From Medakamo hakoo (taxonomy: Eukaryota; Chlorophyta; Trebouxiophyceae; Coccomyxaceae): a stretch of 64,000 bases of DNA. The translations under genes were made by a program, and so were the position numbers. A model generated the notes under the pieces. The model worked only from the letters and a program-made list of their open reading frames with translations. It was not told the origin of the DNA and searched no databases. The stretch is taken from NCBI GenBank assembly GCA_026636295.1, contig CP089453.1:310001-374000 (forward strand), given 5' to 3'. Positions 46,266 through 56,901 of this stretch are shown here, in pieces. How positions within the stretch are numbered: the stretch's first letter is position 1; each line of letters starts with the position of its first letter.

Positions 46266-46852
46266 CTACCTGGCCATGATCGCCTTTGTCAAGTCGGGCG
46301 ACAGGCCCGCCAAGGCGGCCGAGTCCGAGGAGGAGCCGGCCAAGGACGAGCTGTGAGGCGGCGTGGCGCGGGTGCGGCAGCACGGGCGGCCCAGCAGCGC
46401 CGCGCCGCCCGGCCCGGGCGCGGCCAGCCGGGGCGGCAGGCTGGCCGCGCCGCCCCGGACGTCGGCCTCCAGGCTGCCGGCCCCACGGGGCCCCACGCCC
46501 CATGCCGCGTCACGGCGGCCGTCGTGTGAGCGCAGGCCAGGTGCAGGCCACAGGGGCGGAAGCGGCACCCAGCGCGCTGGCCAGGGTCACGCCCTCCCGC
46601 CCCGCGTCCAGCACCCGCCGCGAGAACGTGGCAGGCGCCAACGTCAGCCAGGGAAGTCCTGGCGGCAGGCCAAACCAGGCCTGGGCCCGGTGCGGGCGGT
46701 CGCGCAGGCGGGCGCCGGCCGGCGGTGCGGGCGGGCGGCGGGCGCGGGGGCGGGGTCGCACGCACGGCCGCGGACGCCGCGCTGGCCGCGGCCGCGGACG
46801 CCGCGCTGGCCGCGGACGCGACCGCTTTTTGCAGGCGGGAGCCCAGCACCAT
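46266..46852 (-). CDS. Probable small gene, three exons, family unknown and exon joins uncertain
   Basis: The minus strand offers a start at 46852 (MVLGSRLQKAVASAASAASA, an Ala/Ser presequence-like leader) with a donor at 46765 (GCC|GTGCGT), then an exon from 46680 coding AWFGLPPGLPWLTLAPATFS and RRVLDAGREGVTLASALG with a donor near 46568. A last segment ends LAGLSPDLTKAIMAR at TAG 46266-46268. The last join does not give a clean phase with the obvious acceptor, so the terminal exon boundary is unresolved. Codon third positions favour coding in each piece. I recognise no family; the leader suggests an organelle protein. It could alternatively be a decayed gene. Confidence 0.4.
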
Positions 46853-47053
46853 CTTTCCTTTGTCGTGGCGGTTGCAACGGCACACAGCCGAATGCTTGTT
46901 TTCTTTAACAAACAAAAAGGGACGCACCGCACAGACCCCTCTGCTCTCTCTCTCAGCCCAGGCGCGCGCGAACCCCTCGCGCGCAAACGCTCCCTCACCC
47001 CCGTCCAAAAAAAAAACACTCCCCGCACCGTCGCTTGCGCCTGGTACAGGTCC

Positions 47054-50000
47054 CTAGGCGCCTTGGCGCAGTCGGGAAATGGAGTGGAACTCCTCCTCCA
47101 GGCAATCCATGAGCGAGTTGCTGCAGCGCAGGATGGCCGTGTCGAATTTTTTCCGCACGTTGCGAAACTCGTCGTACGCCTCCCGCTCCCGATCCATGTC
47201 CATGCCCACCCTGCCCTCGGTCCTTTCCACCACGCGCTCCGCCTGGCGGATGCGGCCGTCCAGCGTGCGCATGATCTTGTTGTCTAAGAAACTAAAGGGG
47301 CGTCTGTGAACCGGTCGCACCCATTTTTTTTCCTCATCCATCATCATGCTGGGCGTCACGCCCAGCCACACGGCGTCCTTCTGGGCGTACTCGTCGGCGT
47401 GCTCGTCGGCGCGCTCGTCGGCGTGCTCGTCAGCGCGCTCGTCCGCGGTGCGGCGGGGACCGCACCGCAGCGCGCCCGCGCTCGTGCCGATCTTGATCAT
47501 CACTTGGATGAACAAGCCGGGGGGGTTGCAGTCCGTGATGGTGAACAGGCGGCCGTTGTTTTCGGGCCGCAGGCCCGGGAATGGTCCATCCTTTGACCGC
47601 ATGTAAGCCAGGAGCGCGCGCGCCGCAACGTTGGGGAATCCCATGCCCGTGAAGAAGGCGTTGTACTGGCCAAACAGGCCGGGCCCGGGCGTCACACCAT
47701 CCGGCGAGTGGTTCATCGCCTCTATGTAGTCCACCTGGATGAAGTAGTTGAAGTCTGCCTCGCTCTCGAAGAAGAAGCAGACTTTGGGCTGGATTCCTTC
47801 GGGCGGATGTTCCTCAGGCTCGGACTCCATTCCTTCGGGCTGACTTCCCTCAGGCTCGGACTCCGTTCCTTCGGACAGATTTTCCTCAGGCTTTTTAGGA
47901 AAAGCGAGCCGGAAATCGACTTTCTCGTTGACGCGCGAGTCGCCCTGTATCTCGTACGGCTGGTCTGGGGTCATGGGCTTGCCGTGTTTGCCGATTTTGA
48001 TGTACGTGGAGTAAAACTTGCCCCTGGATGCCGGGAAGAAACTCAGGTCAGCCCAGACGACTGTGCGGTCTCCAGCCAGCAGGTTGGAGTACGCGGCGAC
48101 GAGGCCAGGGTCTCGGCGGCGGGCAGCATCGCTCGGGCTTTCAATGGCGCGTTGCAGCCACGGGTTGGCGGAGTAGTCGCCCGTGCGCCGCGCGTACTTG
48201 CACCACCGCAAAAGGCCGTACACGTCATCGATGGCCCGGTTTGCCTCATCGGGCGTCGGAGACACGCCCGTGTCCGGGCGCGTCCATTCCAAACAATAGT
48301 ACGCCATGCGGAAGCGGTCCTTGATGCCGTACTCTACGTTGCTCCGGAGCAGGCTCATGACGAACCGTGCCCAGTGCAGGCGGTTCATCGTGGCGCCGAT
48401 GCAGCGCAGCCGGGTCGTGCCGCCGGCTTCGTTTGGTTGCTTCAGCCTGACGCGCCCGTCGTCGCCGACCACGGTCGCGCCGGCATCAAATGGTGATTTG
48501 CAGACGACGACACCTCGCGTCAAAGCGCCCGGGCTGGACATGGCCTTCGAAACCTGCGTGACGAGGTCAATCAGGGCGGCGGTGCGGAGGTCATCCACCG
48601 GCGGCGAGGCCCGTTCCTGCGTCGTGTCCAGGTTGCCAAACAAGCGGCCGCCTGCTTCATCCGCGGCCGCGGCGGCGGCAGCGGCGGCGTCAGGGTTGGC
48701 TGCAGCAGCGGCGGCAGCAGGGTCAACCCCGGCGGCGGCGGCGTCGGCGGCGGCAGCGACGGCGGCGGCGGCTTCGTCGCCGCCAGAGGCGGCGCCGCCG
48801 CCCTCTCCCGCCAGCCCGTCGTCCTCTCCAGCCTCAGCGTCTTCTTCTACCAAATCGCACTCGGTCGCAATGAGCTCGTCCAGCATGTCGGCCTGCTCTT
48901 TACTGTCGTCAGAGGCTTGGGCGGCCGCCTGGGCAAAGCGGAAGCGAGGGGAGGCGGACCAGGCGATGATCGGCGGCGGGTCGTCCAGCGGCCACACAGG
49001 GCGCCGGTTGCTGGCACCGCCCAGGCCCCTCACTTTGGCGACCAGGGCGTGGCCGACGGAGGGGATGTCTTCCAGGGCGAGCAGGGCGGCCGCCACGTTG
49101 GCCAGGGCCAGCCGCTGTGGGCGTCCCCGCTGCTGCGGCGGTGGCAGCTGCAACCAATCGCACAGATCCTCAAAGCTGGGCCCGCCGACGCCGCCCGGGC
49201 AGCCCAGTTGGACGGCCAGGGCTCTCACGTCCAGGACGATGGTCCCGGCGGGCATGTCGTGGTCCATCTGGGCGCTGTAGTCCCGGCTCAGTTGCTCCGG
49301 GTCCGGCACACCGTACGCCAGAAAAATGGGAGCTGGTTTCGGGCCGCGCGGGCCGGCGACCGCGAGCGCGGCCGCCAAGTCTGGCGTCGCCAGCGGGAAC
49401 ATGGACGCCGCCAGGCCCGTGGCGGTTTGTGCCAGGTCGGTCGCACAGTCGGACATGCTGGTGAGCGCACCGATCAGCTTGTGTTGGGTGGGCACGTCGG
49501 CCCAGGGCGAGCGCCGGTCGGGCGCTCTGGGCGCGGCCAGGGCCGCGGCCACGGCCTCCACAACGCGCTTTTTGGCTTCGAAGTAAGTGTGCCCGGCCGC
49601 AAAGGAGGCCTGGTCCACGGCCACGCCAGGCAGGGCAGGCAACTCACCCGCGACGGCGCCTGCAGCACGGCGCATGACGCCGTCCAGGTCGGCCTTCCGG
49701 AGCGCGCCCGCCAGGTCGTCGAGCTTGGGCTCGCGGCCCGACGTCGCTTCACGCAAGCATTTGAGCAGATCCGGCCACGCGTCGACGACAGCGTTATCCA
49801 GCGCATGCGCAGCCGCGGCCAACGCGGCAATGGCTTCGGCGTTGGGGTGGGCGTCCAAGGCCTCGCGCAGCATGCGGTGACTGGAGGGGGGTGGGTGGGT
49901 GGAAAATGTGTGTGGTTGAGGGAGTCCGTGAGTGCTGCACGTCCTTGTTTCTTTTGGTCTCGACCGCCCCCCCCCCCCCCCCTACCGCACACTAAACGTC

Positions 50001-50078
50001 GACTTACTCTTCCGCCACGGCGGCCTCGTTCCCTATCTGGACCGCATGCTGCGGCGGCAGCCAGTAGGCCGCGTCCAT
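47054..50078 (-). CDS. Large protein of unknown function (965 residues)
   Basis: Minus-strand exons 50008-50078 and 47054-49880 (donor GA|GTAAGT, phase 2) give MDAAYWLPPQHAVQIGNEAA followed by HRMLREALDAHPNAEAIAAL. Residues 1-200 are helical. About 230-420 includes PAPIFLAYGVPDPEQLSRDY and FEDLCDWLQLPPPQQRGRPQ. A long Ala/Asp/Glu low-complexity stretch follows. The second half is not low-complexity: TTRLRCIGATMNRLHWARFV, RMAYYCLEWTRPDTGVSPTP, FNYFIQVDYIEAMNHSPDGV and GRLFTITDCNPPGLFIQVMI. It contains two short repeats, SEPEG/EGMESEPEE and a (ADEH/ADER)n block. The end is a charged coiled region. I recognise no known domain. Codon use matches its neighbours, so there is no sign of recent transfer from a GC-poorer source. 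Confidence 0.72.
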
Positions 50079-50800
50079 GGAAAGGCCGGGCGGTGGTGCG
50101 GGCGCGTGCGGCGCGGGAGCGAGAAAGGCGATGCGGTGTGCGGGGGGCCGTGCACGGGCAGGACAAGGCACGCAGGCGATGGGGATCGTAGACGAACGGC
50201 CTCGCACGCTTGTACAGCGCGTGAGAAGATGTGGAAGAAGGGGGGGCGGGGCGGGAGGGCGGTGGCGAGTGTTGTTGCTGTGACAGGTGTTCGATCGGGG
50301 GAGTGCGGCGGGGCGGCCGGCACACCGCTTTTTCCATCCACTCCCCCCACCACACCAGCAGCCGCAAAACCCACCCCTCACCGCGCCCAGGTCTTCCCAC
50401 CCGCTGCACCGACACCTGGTGCGTCCAATGGGGTGCATGCGTGGGGTTGGATACCCGCGGCCCCGCGCCGCCGCCGCGTTTTGTCGCGCCATCGGCTAGC
50501 CGCGTGCGGTGTGTGTGTCTGCTGGCCTTGCTCGCACGCCAGGACGAGCCCGCCACCGCCACTCGGCCGTGCCAGGCGTTGTGACGGGACGGTAGACCCT
50601 AACCGCAGTGTCGGAGGCGCGTGCTGCGGTGTCGGCTCCTCACCGAGTGAAAAAACCGAATGCGTGCTCCGCCCTTTCTCGCGCGCCCGCTCCCTCGCGC
50701 GCCGTCCCGAGCGCTCACCCACCCTGCCCGCCGCCCTGCTGTTCCTTTTTCCTCACGCCCCACCCCCGCGCCCATTCCCAGCGCCTGCCCCTCCTCGCCC
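50079..50800. promoter_or_regulatory. Long divergent interval between two lineage-specific genes
   Basis: 722 bases between the starts of the 965-residue gene and the MYB-domain gene, the longest divergent gap here. Mixed GC-rich sequence without a convincing reading frame on either strand. It should contain both promoters. Confidence 0.4.
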
Positions 50801-53800
50801 ATGCCCACCTGGACAGACGATGAAGACGACGCCCTGCGCGGCGCGGCCGCCGCACGCGCGCCCGGCGAGTCGTGGACTGTCACCGCCGCCCGCGCCGGCC
50901 TCGCCCGCAGCGGCAAATCCTGCCGCCTGCGCTGGGTCAACCACCTGGATCCGGCCGTGAACCGGGGTCCCTTCACGCCCGAGGAGGACGCGGCCATCAC
51001 CCGCCTGCAGGCACACCACGGCAACGCGTGGGCGCGCATCGCGGCCGCCTTGCCGGGGCGGACGGACAACGCGGTGAAAAATCGGTTCAACACAGCCATC
51101 CAGCCCCGGCCGCGGGCGGCGGGCGGCGGGGGGCGGGGGGGTGGGGGGCGTGTGCGGCGCCGGGCGCCGCGTGCGGGTGGCGGCGCGGCCGCCCGGCCCG
51201 CACCACCGCCGCCGCCGCGCCCGCCTCCACCGCCGCCGCCGCCGCCGCGCCCGCCTCCACCGCCGCCGCCGCCGCCGCGCCCGCCTCCACCGCCGCCGCC
51301 GCCGCTGCCACCGCCACCGCCTCCCCCGCCCGCCCGCCCTGAGGGCGACGCGGCCGCCGCGCCCGCCGGGGCGGTGGCCGGCACGGCCGACAAGTGCGTT
51401 TTGTTTTTCTTTTTTGAGGGCGGGTGGGTGGCGCACGCGCGCGGCCACCCGCCTGGTGCGCGCCCGGCCGCGGGCCCGCGCCCGTTCTCCGTCGCTCTTC
51501 TCTCTCCCTCGCGCCCACCCTCACCACCGCCTCCGCCCCCAAACCTGCAACAGCCCCACGCCCGACCCGTCCGGCTCTGTGGACGCAGCGGCGGGCGGTG
51601 GGCGGGCGGACGGCGCGGCCGGGCGCGCGCGCGCCGGCGCTGCCGCTGCTTCAGGGAGCCGTCGTCCTGCCGGCGGTCGTACCGGGGACTGGTTTCGCAT
51701 CCCCGGCCGCGTCGCCAAAGCCGCGCAGCTGGAGCGACACGCGACGACCATACAACAGGGAAATTTCCCGACCAAAAGCTGCAAAGTCCGCGTCCGCGTC
51801 TTCCCGCCCGAGTACCCCGCCGAGTCCGCACACGTCCTCCCGCCCGTCGACGCGCTCCACAGCGAATTGGCCTCCTCGGTCCGTCGGTGGGCGGAACCCC
51901 ACGGCTCGTCCCCCGGCGCCCTTGACCTGTACTCTGCCCTCGTCAACGCCCTGGCCGATCGCGGCGCCCCAACCCAGCTGGAGGCGGTGTGGACGGCGGT
52001 GTGCGCGTGTTTGGCGCGCATGCTCGGCTTGGAGGAGTGGGACGGCCGTAAAGTTCTCAAGGTGCCGGCGCTGTCCGAGGCCGCGCTGTCCGCTCTGGGC
52101 GCGCTCGTGCGTGCCGTGGACGTGCTGGAGGGTCTGGTGGGGAGGGACGCTCTCGCCGGGCGCGACAAGGCCCGGAAGGCCGCCAAATACGTCTCCCGCG
52201 CCTTGGTCGCCACCCTCACCAGTCACGCCGTATGCGCCGCCCCGGCCGAAAAGTTCGGCAAACTGGCCGTGGGCATCTTTGAGGACCGCTCCGCCGCTGC
52301 GGCGTATGACGCATCGTGCGTCCGCGCGGTCGCCGCCTTGGCCGAGTGGGACCGCCACGCGCGCGCGGCCGCCCTGGCCCAGCTCAACGCCCTGGAGCTG
52401 GGCCCGGACGCTTTAGCCGCCGGCCTGGCGCCGCGTCCGGCCGTGCGGGACCTGGTGGCCTACTTGACTGCTGCTGCTGCTGCGCGCCCGTTCGAGTGCG
52501 AGGCGGACTGCCATTTCCAAGCCGGCTCGTATTGGCATATCAAACCGCGCGGCGACGTCGGCGCTTTCCTGACGGCGACCGGCGTGAACGACCCCAAGCT
52601 GGCCGCCGACAACCCGAAGCTCCTGTGGTCCGTCGTCTCCGTGGCGCCCGCGCCGTGTGGGCGGCGCGTGCGGCCCATGCTGGGCGTGCGGGCCATCGCC
52701 GACGGCGACCCCTGGTACGAGTCCGACGCAGCCGTCCTGCCGTGCACCCTGAAACATGTGACGTCGACCACCATGGGCTACGTGTCCCTGGGCTTCACAA
52801 ACCGCGTCCTCAAGGCTGCCGGCATCCCCACCCTCGCCCACGTCAAACCTGAACACCGTGTTCCGTATGGAGAGCCGGCGGTGACCCAGGCCCTGACGCT
52901 GCGGGTCAAGCACTCGGCGTCCCATATCGAAAGCGGCACTTTCAGCGCCACCGTCGTCGGTGGGTCGGAAGCCAACGTGTTCGGTTTCCGAGTGGACGCA
53001 GACGACAAGCCGACGTGGCAGGCCGCCCGGGACATGTTTGAGAGCAACAACCTGGTCGTGGAGGACGTGTGCCGCACGCACGACGGCGACGTCTGCCTGG
53101 AGGTGGGGCCGGAGGCGGACGCGCGCGCGGACGAGGCGCAACGCCCCCCCGCCCCCGCCGCGTCGCCACCGCCCGCCTTGGAGGAGCCGCCGATGATGAT
53201 GCGGGGCGGTGGGTACGCCGGGCAAAGGCGCGACCGGTATGCCGCCGGCTGGAGCGCGATGGACGCGGCTGACTTGGCGGCGGAGGAGCGCGCGGCGAAG
53301 CGCGCCCGCTGCGCCGGCGGCGGCACGGGAGGCGGGGCCGCCTCCTCTGACTTCTCACCCGCCGACGGCGGCGAGGAGGAGGGGTCGCCCCCCCCGTGGC
53401 CGCCACCACCGCACGCCGGCCGCGCCCCTGGCCCTGCCGCCGGCTCGCCACACCCGACGCCGGCTCCTCCGAGCCCTTCCCCGGCCCGCGCCCCGCACAC
53501 GGGCCGGGAAGCGTCGGCCTTGCCGGCAGAGATGGCGGGCGCGACTGGCGGGGGTGGCGGCGCGGACGCGGCGCCGGGCGCGCCCTTCCTGGCCCAGGCC
53601 CCCACCGCGCGGGAGACCGCCGTAGCCTCCCAGGTGCGGGCCTTGCTGGATCTCGTGGTGATGGTCTTGGACGCTGCGGATTCAGCCGGCGACTTCGACG
53701 TCTCGATCGACGTCCAGTCACCGGACGACGACATGGCCGCTGCAGAGGCGTGTACCGAGCGGACGACGCTCCGCGGCGGTCGCGTCACGGCGAGCGCGCT

Positions 53801-53879
53801 CCCGGTCGACGCGGGTGGTGCATTGCTTGGCGACGCCCTGGTGGACGTGCACCGGGTCCAGAGAGTGCCGTCTGCTTGA
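50801..53879 (+). CDS. R2R3-MYB fused to a large uncharacterised region (972 residues)
   Basis: Exons 50801-51393 and 51554-53879 (phase 2). Residues 1-105 are two MYB repeats: R2 from WTDDEDDALRGAAAA through RSGKSCRLRWVNHLDPAVNR, and R3 GPFTPEEDAAITRLQ through NAWARIAAALPGRTDNAVKN then RFN, with Phe in place of the last Trp. This is the plant-type R2R3 DNA-binding domain. A Gly then poly-Pro linker follows. Residues about 240-760 are globular and unknown to me: DWFRIPGRVAKAAQLERHAT, KVRVRVFPPEYPAESAHVLP, FECEADCHFQAGSYWHIKPR and TMGYVSLGFTNRVLKAAGIP. A disordered Pro/Ala/Gly region closes the chain before a final helix (VRALLDLVVMVLDAADSAG). The 3' end may be spliced differently (see 54053-54230). 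DNA binding is a firm inference; target genes are not visible. Confidence 0.72.
51211..51300 (+). repeat. Three perfect 30-base tandem copies in the MYB gene
   Basis: Copies at 51211-51240, 51241-51270 and 51271-51300 are identical, followed by a partial fourth. They encode nine Pro and one Arg per unit, building the poly-proline linker between the MYB domain and the rest. Confidence 0.95.
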
Positions 53880-54343
53880 GGCAGCGGGGTGGACGCGCAG
53901 GGAGAGAGACGGAGACGAGGTAGGGGAGGTGAGAAGGGATGGGATGGGAGAGAGCAGGGTGCAACACAGCCGAGTTTTTCTTTTTGCTTTGCATTCCGCC
54001 CCCTGCGCACATCTGTCCTCCAGTCCACACGCTCCAACACCAGGCGAGTGGTCCCTGGGCTACCCGGGCGGCCCGCGCTACGACGCCGCCTACCAGCTGG
54101 CCGAAGTCGAGGCCCGGTCGGAAGACTATTCTGAAACGCTCGCGCTCGTCAGCCTGACGACGACGCTCGCGCGCGGCGTCCACGCCGCCCCGTCCACACC
54201 CCAACATGATGGGCCGAGCCTGGTGAACGCAAAGAAAGACATATACATTGCAAAGGCAGAAAAGGCAGTCTCCACCCTCGGGCAGCCGCCCCACCCCATT
54301 CTCCCTGCTTCCGTTGTCCGCCCTCCCCCAAGCCTCCCCTCAG
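53880..54343 (+). other. Gap containing a stray exon-like segment
   Basis: After the MYB-gene stop, a segment at about 54053-54230 begins right after CAACACCAG and reads EWSLGYPGGPRYDAAYQLAE then VEARSEDYSETLALVSLTTT with normal GC-ended codons. It could be an alternative last exon of the MYB gene, joined in phase 1 from a weak GT at 53814-53815, or a relic of another gene. The frame stays open into the opposite-strand gene to the right, so no natural stop is seen before overlap. I treat it as unassigned. Confidence 0.4.
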
Positions 54344-55336
54344 TCAGGGGCGATTCTCCCCGCGCCGCACGCTCACGCGCACGACCAGGCCCGCCTCCCC
54401 GCCCGCCCGGCGGCACACGAGCGTGTCGCCCGACCGGAGGCGCGCGCCGGCCCGGAAGGCCGCGACGCCGGCGGACAGCTCTGGGTTGTACCTGTGCTGC
54501 CCCTCGTTGGCTCTGTACTCCCAGTAGGCGCGCAAGACCAGCGGGAACGACTGCGGCGCCGCCTGGGCGTCGCCCTCCAGCAGGAAAGTCACCCACGCGC
54601 AAAAGGCGGGGCGATCCGCGCCGGCCTGGCCCGGCGGCGGAGGGACGCCGCCCGGGTCGAGGGCCTCGTCCCGGTGGGCGTGGGCGTTGGGCAGCAAGAT
54701 CTCCAGGTGTTCGGACGACAGGAAAATCTTAGGTCCCAACCACGCGCACAGCAGGGGGGCGGCGGGAAAGGTGACGGGCGGGCCGTCGGCGTCTGGCAGC
54801 AGCGGTGGTGGGACGGGACGTGGAGGGGGCGGGGGCGGACGCCCTGGCGGCGGCCCAGGCGCGCGCTGCACGCTCACGCGCACGACCAGGCCCGCCTCCC
54901 CGCCCGCCCGGCGGCACACGAGCGTGTCGCCCGGCTGGAGGCGCGCGCCAGCGCGGAAGGCCGTGACGCCGACGGAGAGCATACGCCTGTAAACGTGCCG
55001 CCCCGTGCTGGCTCTGTACTCCCAGTAGGCGCGCAAGACCAGCGGGAACGACTGCGGCGCCGCCTGGGCGTCGCCCTCCAGCAGGAAAGTCACCCACGCG
55101 CAAAAGGCGGGGCGGTCCGCGCCGGCGTGGCCTGGCGGCGGAGGGACGCCGCCCGGGTCGAGGGCCTCGTCCCGGTGGGCGTGGGCGTCGGGCAGCAAAA
55201 TCTCCAGGTTTTTGGGCGACAGGGAAATTTGACTCCATCCGCTCGCGAACGCGGGGGGGGATAAGGTGACGGGCGGGCCTTCAGCGTCAGCAGGCGGCAC
55301 CAGGCCGCCTGCGGCCACGGGCGCGGCCGGGTCCAT
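54344..55336 (-). CDS. Protein of two near-identical units, possibly B3-like DNA-binding folds
   Basis: A single minus-strand exon of 330 residues starting MDPAAPVAAGGLVPPADAEG. Two units of about 120 residues: ISLSPKNLEILLPDAHAHRD ... FPLVLRAYWEYRASTGRHVY ... FRAGARLQPGDTLVCRR, and IFLSSEHLEILLPNAHAHRD ... FPLVLRAYWEYRANEGQHRY ... FRAGARLRSGDTLVCRR. The order (Leu-Ser-x-x-x-L then I/L-L-P then Trp-Glu-Tyr then Gly-Asp-x-L-V) resembles the plant B3 pseudobarrel (sS-D...L.iP ... W ... F ... L..GD.v.F), but the similarity is weak. A Pro-rich linker joins the units. The two DNA copies are nearly identical except in one short loop. A G-run of about 24 bases lies just upstream of the start. Without B3 the protein would be of unknown function. 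Confidence 0.55.
   Translation of the reverse strand: MDPAAPVAAGGLVPPADAEGPPVTLSPPAFASGWSQISLSPKNLEILLPDAHAHRDEALDPGGVPPPPGHAGADRPAFCAWVTFLLEGDAQAAPQSFPLVLRAYWEYRASTGRHVYRRMLSVGVTAFRAGARLQPGDTLVCRRAGGEAGLVVRVSVQRAPGPPPGRPPPPPPRPVPPPLLPDADGPPVTFPAAPLLCAWLGPKIFLSSEHLEILLPNAHAHRDEALDPGGVPPPPGQAGADRPAFCAWVTFLLEGDAQAAPQSFPLVLRAYWEYRANEGQHRYNPELSAGVAAFRAGARLRSGDTLVCRRAGGEAGLVVRVSVRRGENRP
54368..54726 (-). repeat. Tandem duplication, copy A (3' unit of the two-unit gene)
   Basis: Offset from copy B by 502 bases. Long stretches are identical, with one divergent patch of about 35 bases at 54482-54514 (residues ANEGQHRYNPELSAG against ASTGRHVYRRMLSVG). Confidence 0.92.
54870..55228 (-). repeat. Tandem duplication, copy B (5' unit of the two-unit gene)
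   Basis: Pairs with copy A. The region between the copies (about 54727-54869) encodes the Pro-rich linker and is not duplicated. Confidence 0.92.
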
Positions 55337-55868
55337 GGATGGAAGGGGGGGGGGGGGGGGGGAGGGGGGGGCGGCGCCGACAGTGGGGCGGCGCGGGACA
55401 GACCCAGGCAACACGTGACGCGGGCCGTGCGCACACACACGGCTGAGCAGAGGCAGCCAGCGCCGCGAGGCTCGACCTCCTTGTGGCGTGGGTGGCGGGT
55501 GCGCACGGTTGTGTGGGCGTGCGGCTGTGTGTGCCGGGTTTTTCTTCAGTGCGCGGGTTTGGTGCGAGTGTGGAGGCGTGCCGGTCATCGCTCCATTACG
55601 CCTTCGTTATTACCTCTCTCCAGCCGCCTCTCTCTCACAGCCGCCCACCAGCCCCCTCCCGCCCGCCTCCTCTCACGCCACCACGCCCGCCCCGGCGCGC
55701 CCACGCTCCCGCACGCCCGCCCCCGCCGCCAGCCGCCAAAAATCCCGGAACGCCAGGTGGGCCCACGCCGGGCTGGGTGCGGTGTCGCCGCCGCCGCCGC
55801 CCAGCTCGGCCAGGACGCGCCGCGCGGACACGCACCCCGCCGCCAGCCACGGCCCCAGGGACGCCAGG
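55337..55868. other. Gap upstream of the two-unit gene, with G-run and an antisense open segment
   Basis: A G-rich run at about 55346-55371 could form G-quadruplexes. From about 55868 down to 55673 the minus strand reads LASLGPWLAAGCVSARRVLA then WAHLAFRDFWRLAAGAGV before TGA, with strongly coding-like codons, perhaps the 3' exon of a separate minus-strand gene or a fragment. I cannot find its upstream exons. Confidence 0.35.
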
Positions 55869-56765
55869 GCCGCCGGCCTGAGCGGTGGCCGCCCGGGCAC
55901 GGCGCGCGGGGCCCTGGCCCGCGTCCTCCCACCCGCCCTGCGCCTGTCCATCGCCCGCCTGGCGGACGCGGCTGGTGGTGTGGCGCTGCCCGCCCCGCTC
56001 GCCCTGCCACCTCCGGCCTCCGGCGGCGGCGCGGGCCCGGCTGACGTGCTGGTCGCCGGCGCCGCGTTCGCGTCGTCCCACCGCCGGGCGCTCGTCCGCG
56101 TCCTATTGGAAGCAGCGGCCGCCGGGTCTGGTGGGGGCGGCGGCGACCCGTCAGTCGACGGCAGCGCCGCGCCCGGCTGGGAGCCCGGCGTGCCGGGACT
56201 AGAACAGGCGTCGCTCGCGCTCCGCCTCCTGTCCCGCCTGGACCGCAGCGGGCTGGACGTCCTGGGGCCCGCGTGCCCGGAACTGCGCGTGCTGCGGGCG
56301 GGTCGCCCGCGGGCCAGGCCGCGGCCGCGGGCCTGGTCTCGTCCGCCGACCTGGCCGCCCTGACCGTCGCCGTCCGCCGCCTGCGCCTGGCTGCGGCCGC
56401 GTACGTGCTGGGCCTGGTCGCACCCGCGGGCGCGACGACCACGACGGCGGTGGCCGAGGGCGCGGCGGAAGGCGCACACGCGTCGGCTCCCGGCCCCACC
56501 AGCCCTGTCCCTGGCCGCGGGCCCGCCCACGGCCGCGCCCGGCGGCGCGCCCGGCAGCGGCCGCCTCACCCTGGCCTCCGTCAAGGACGCCCTGTTCCAG
56601 GCGACGGAGGACTTGCACGGAGCGCTGGACGCCCGGCGCCGGTCCCTGGGCGCGCTGGCCACGGCCGCTGCCGCCGCGGTGGGTCAGTGTCACGGCGTCG
56701 CCTGCCCGCTTGCCGCTGGCTGTAGCCGCCCATTGCGGCCGCCGTCACCGCCACCCGCGATATGA
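55869..56765 (+). pseudogene. Frame-disrupted helical protein, family unknown
   Basis: The plus strand codes convincingly but changes frame twice. First GALARVLPPALRLSIARLAD, VLVAGAAFASSHRRALVRVL and ASLALRLLSRLDRSGLDVLG; then, in another frame from about 56290, SSADLAALTVAVRRLRLAAA and AAYVLGLVAPAG; then back in the first frame from about 56480, GSGRLTLASVKDALFQATED and LHGALDARRRSLGALATAAA. Codon third positions are G/C throughout, as in intact neighbours. Two compensating changes suggest either recent decay or base-call errors in GC-rich runs; no intron-like borders fit. No start codon with good support was found, so the 5' end is also unclear. I recognise no domain. Confidence 0.45.
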
Positions 56766-56901
56766 GCTGTTCGGCGGCGTCCTTTAGCTTGTTGCAACGC
56801 GGGGCGGGATGTGTGAAGACAAAAGAGGGGGAAAAGCATTGCAAAGCACTCTCCCGCCTGCGCTCTCCGCTCTCCGCCCGCTCTCCGCTCTCTCTCTCCA
56901 C

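Noticed and set aside
55673-56662. A single 329-residue minus-strand protein across the disrupted locus
   Set aside because: Only its last 65 residues look like protein; the rest is the Arg/Ala-rich antisense of a better plus-strand signal.
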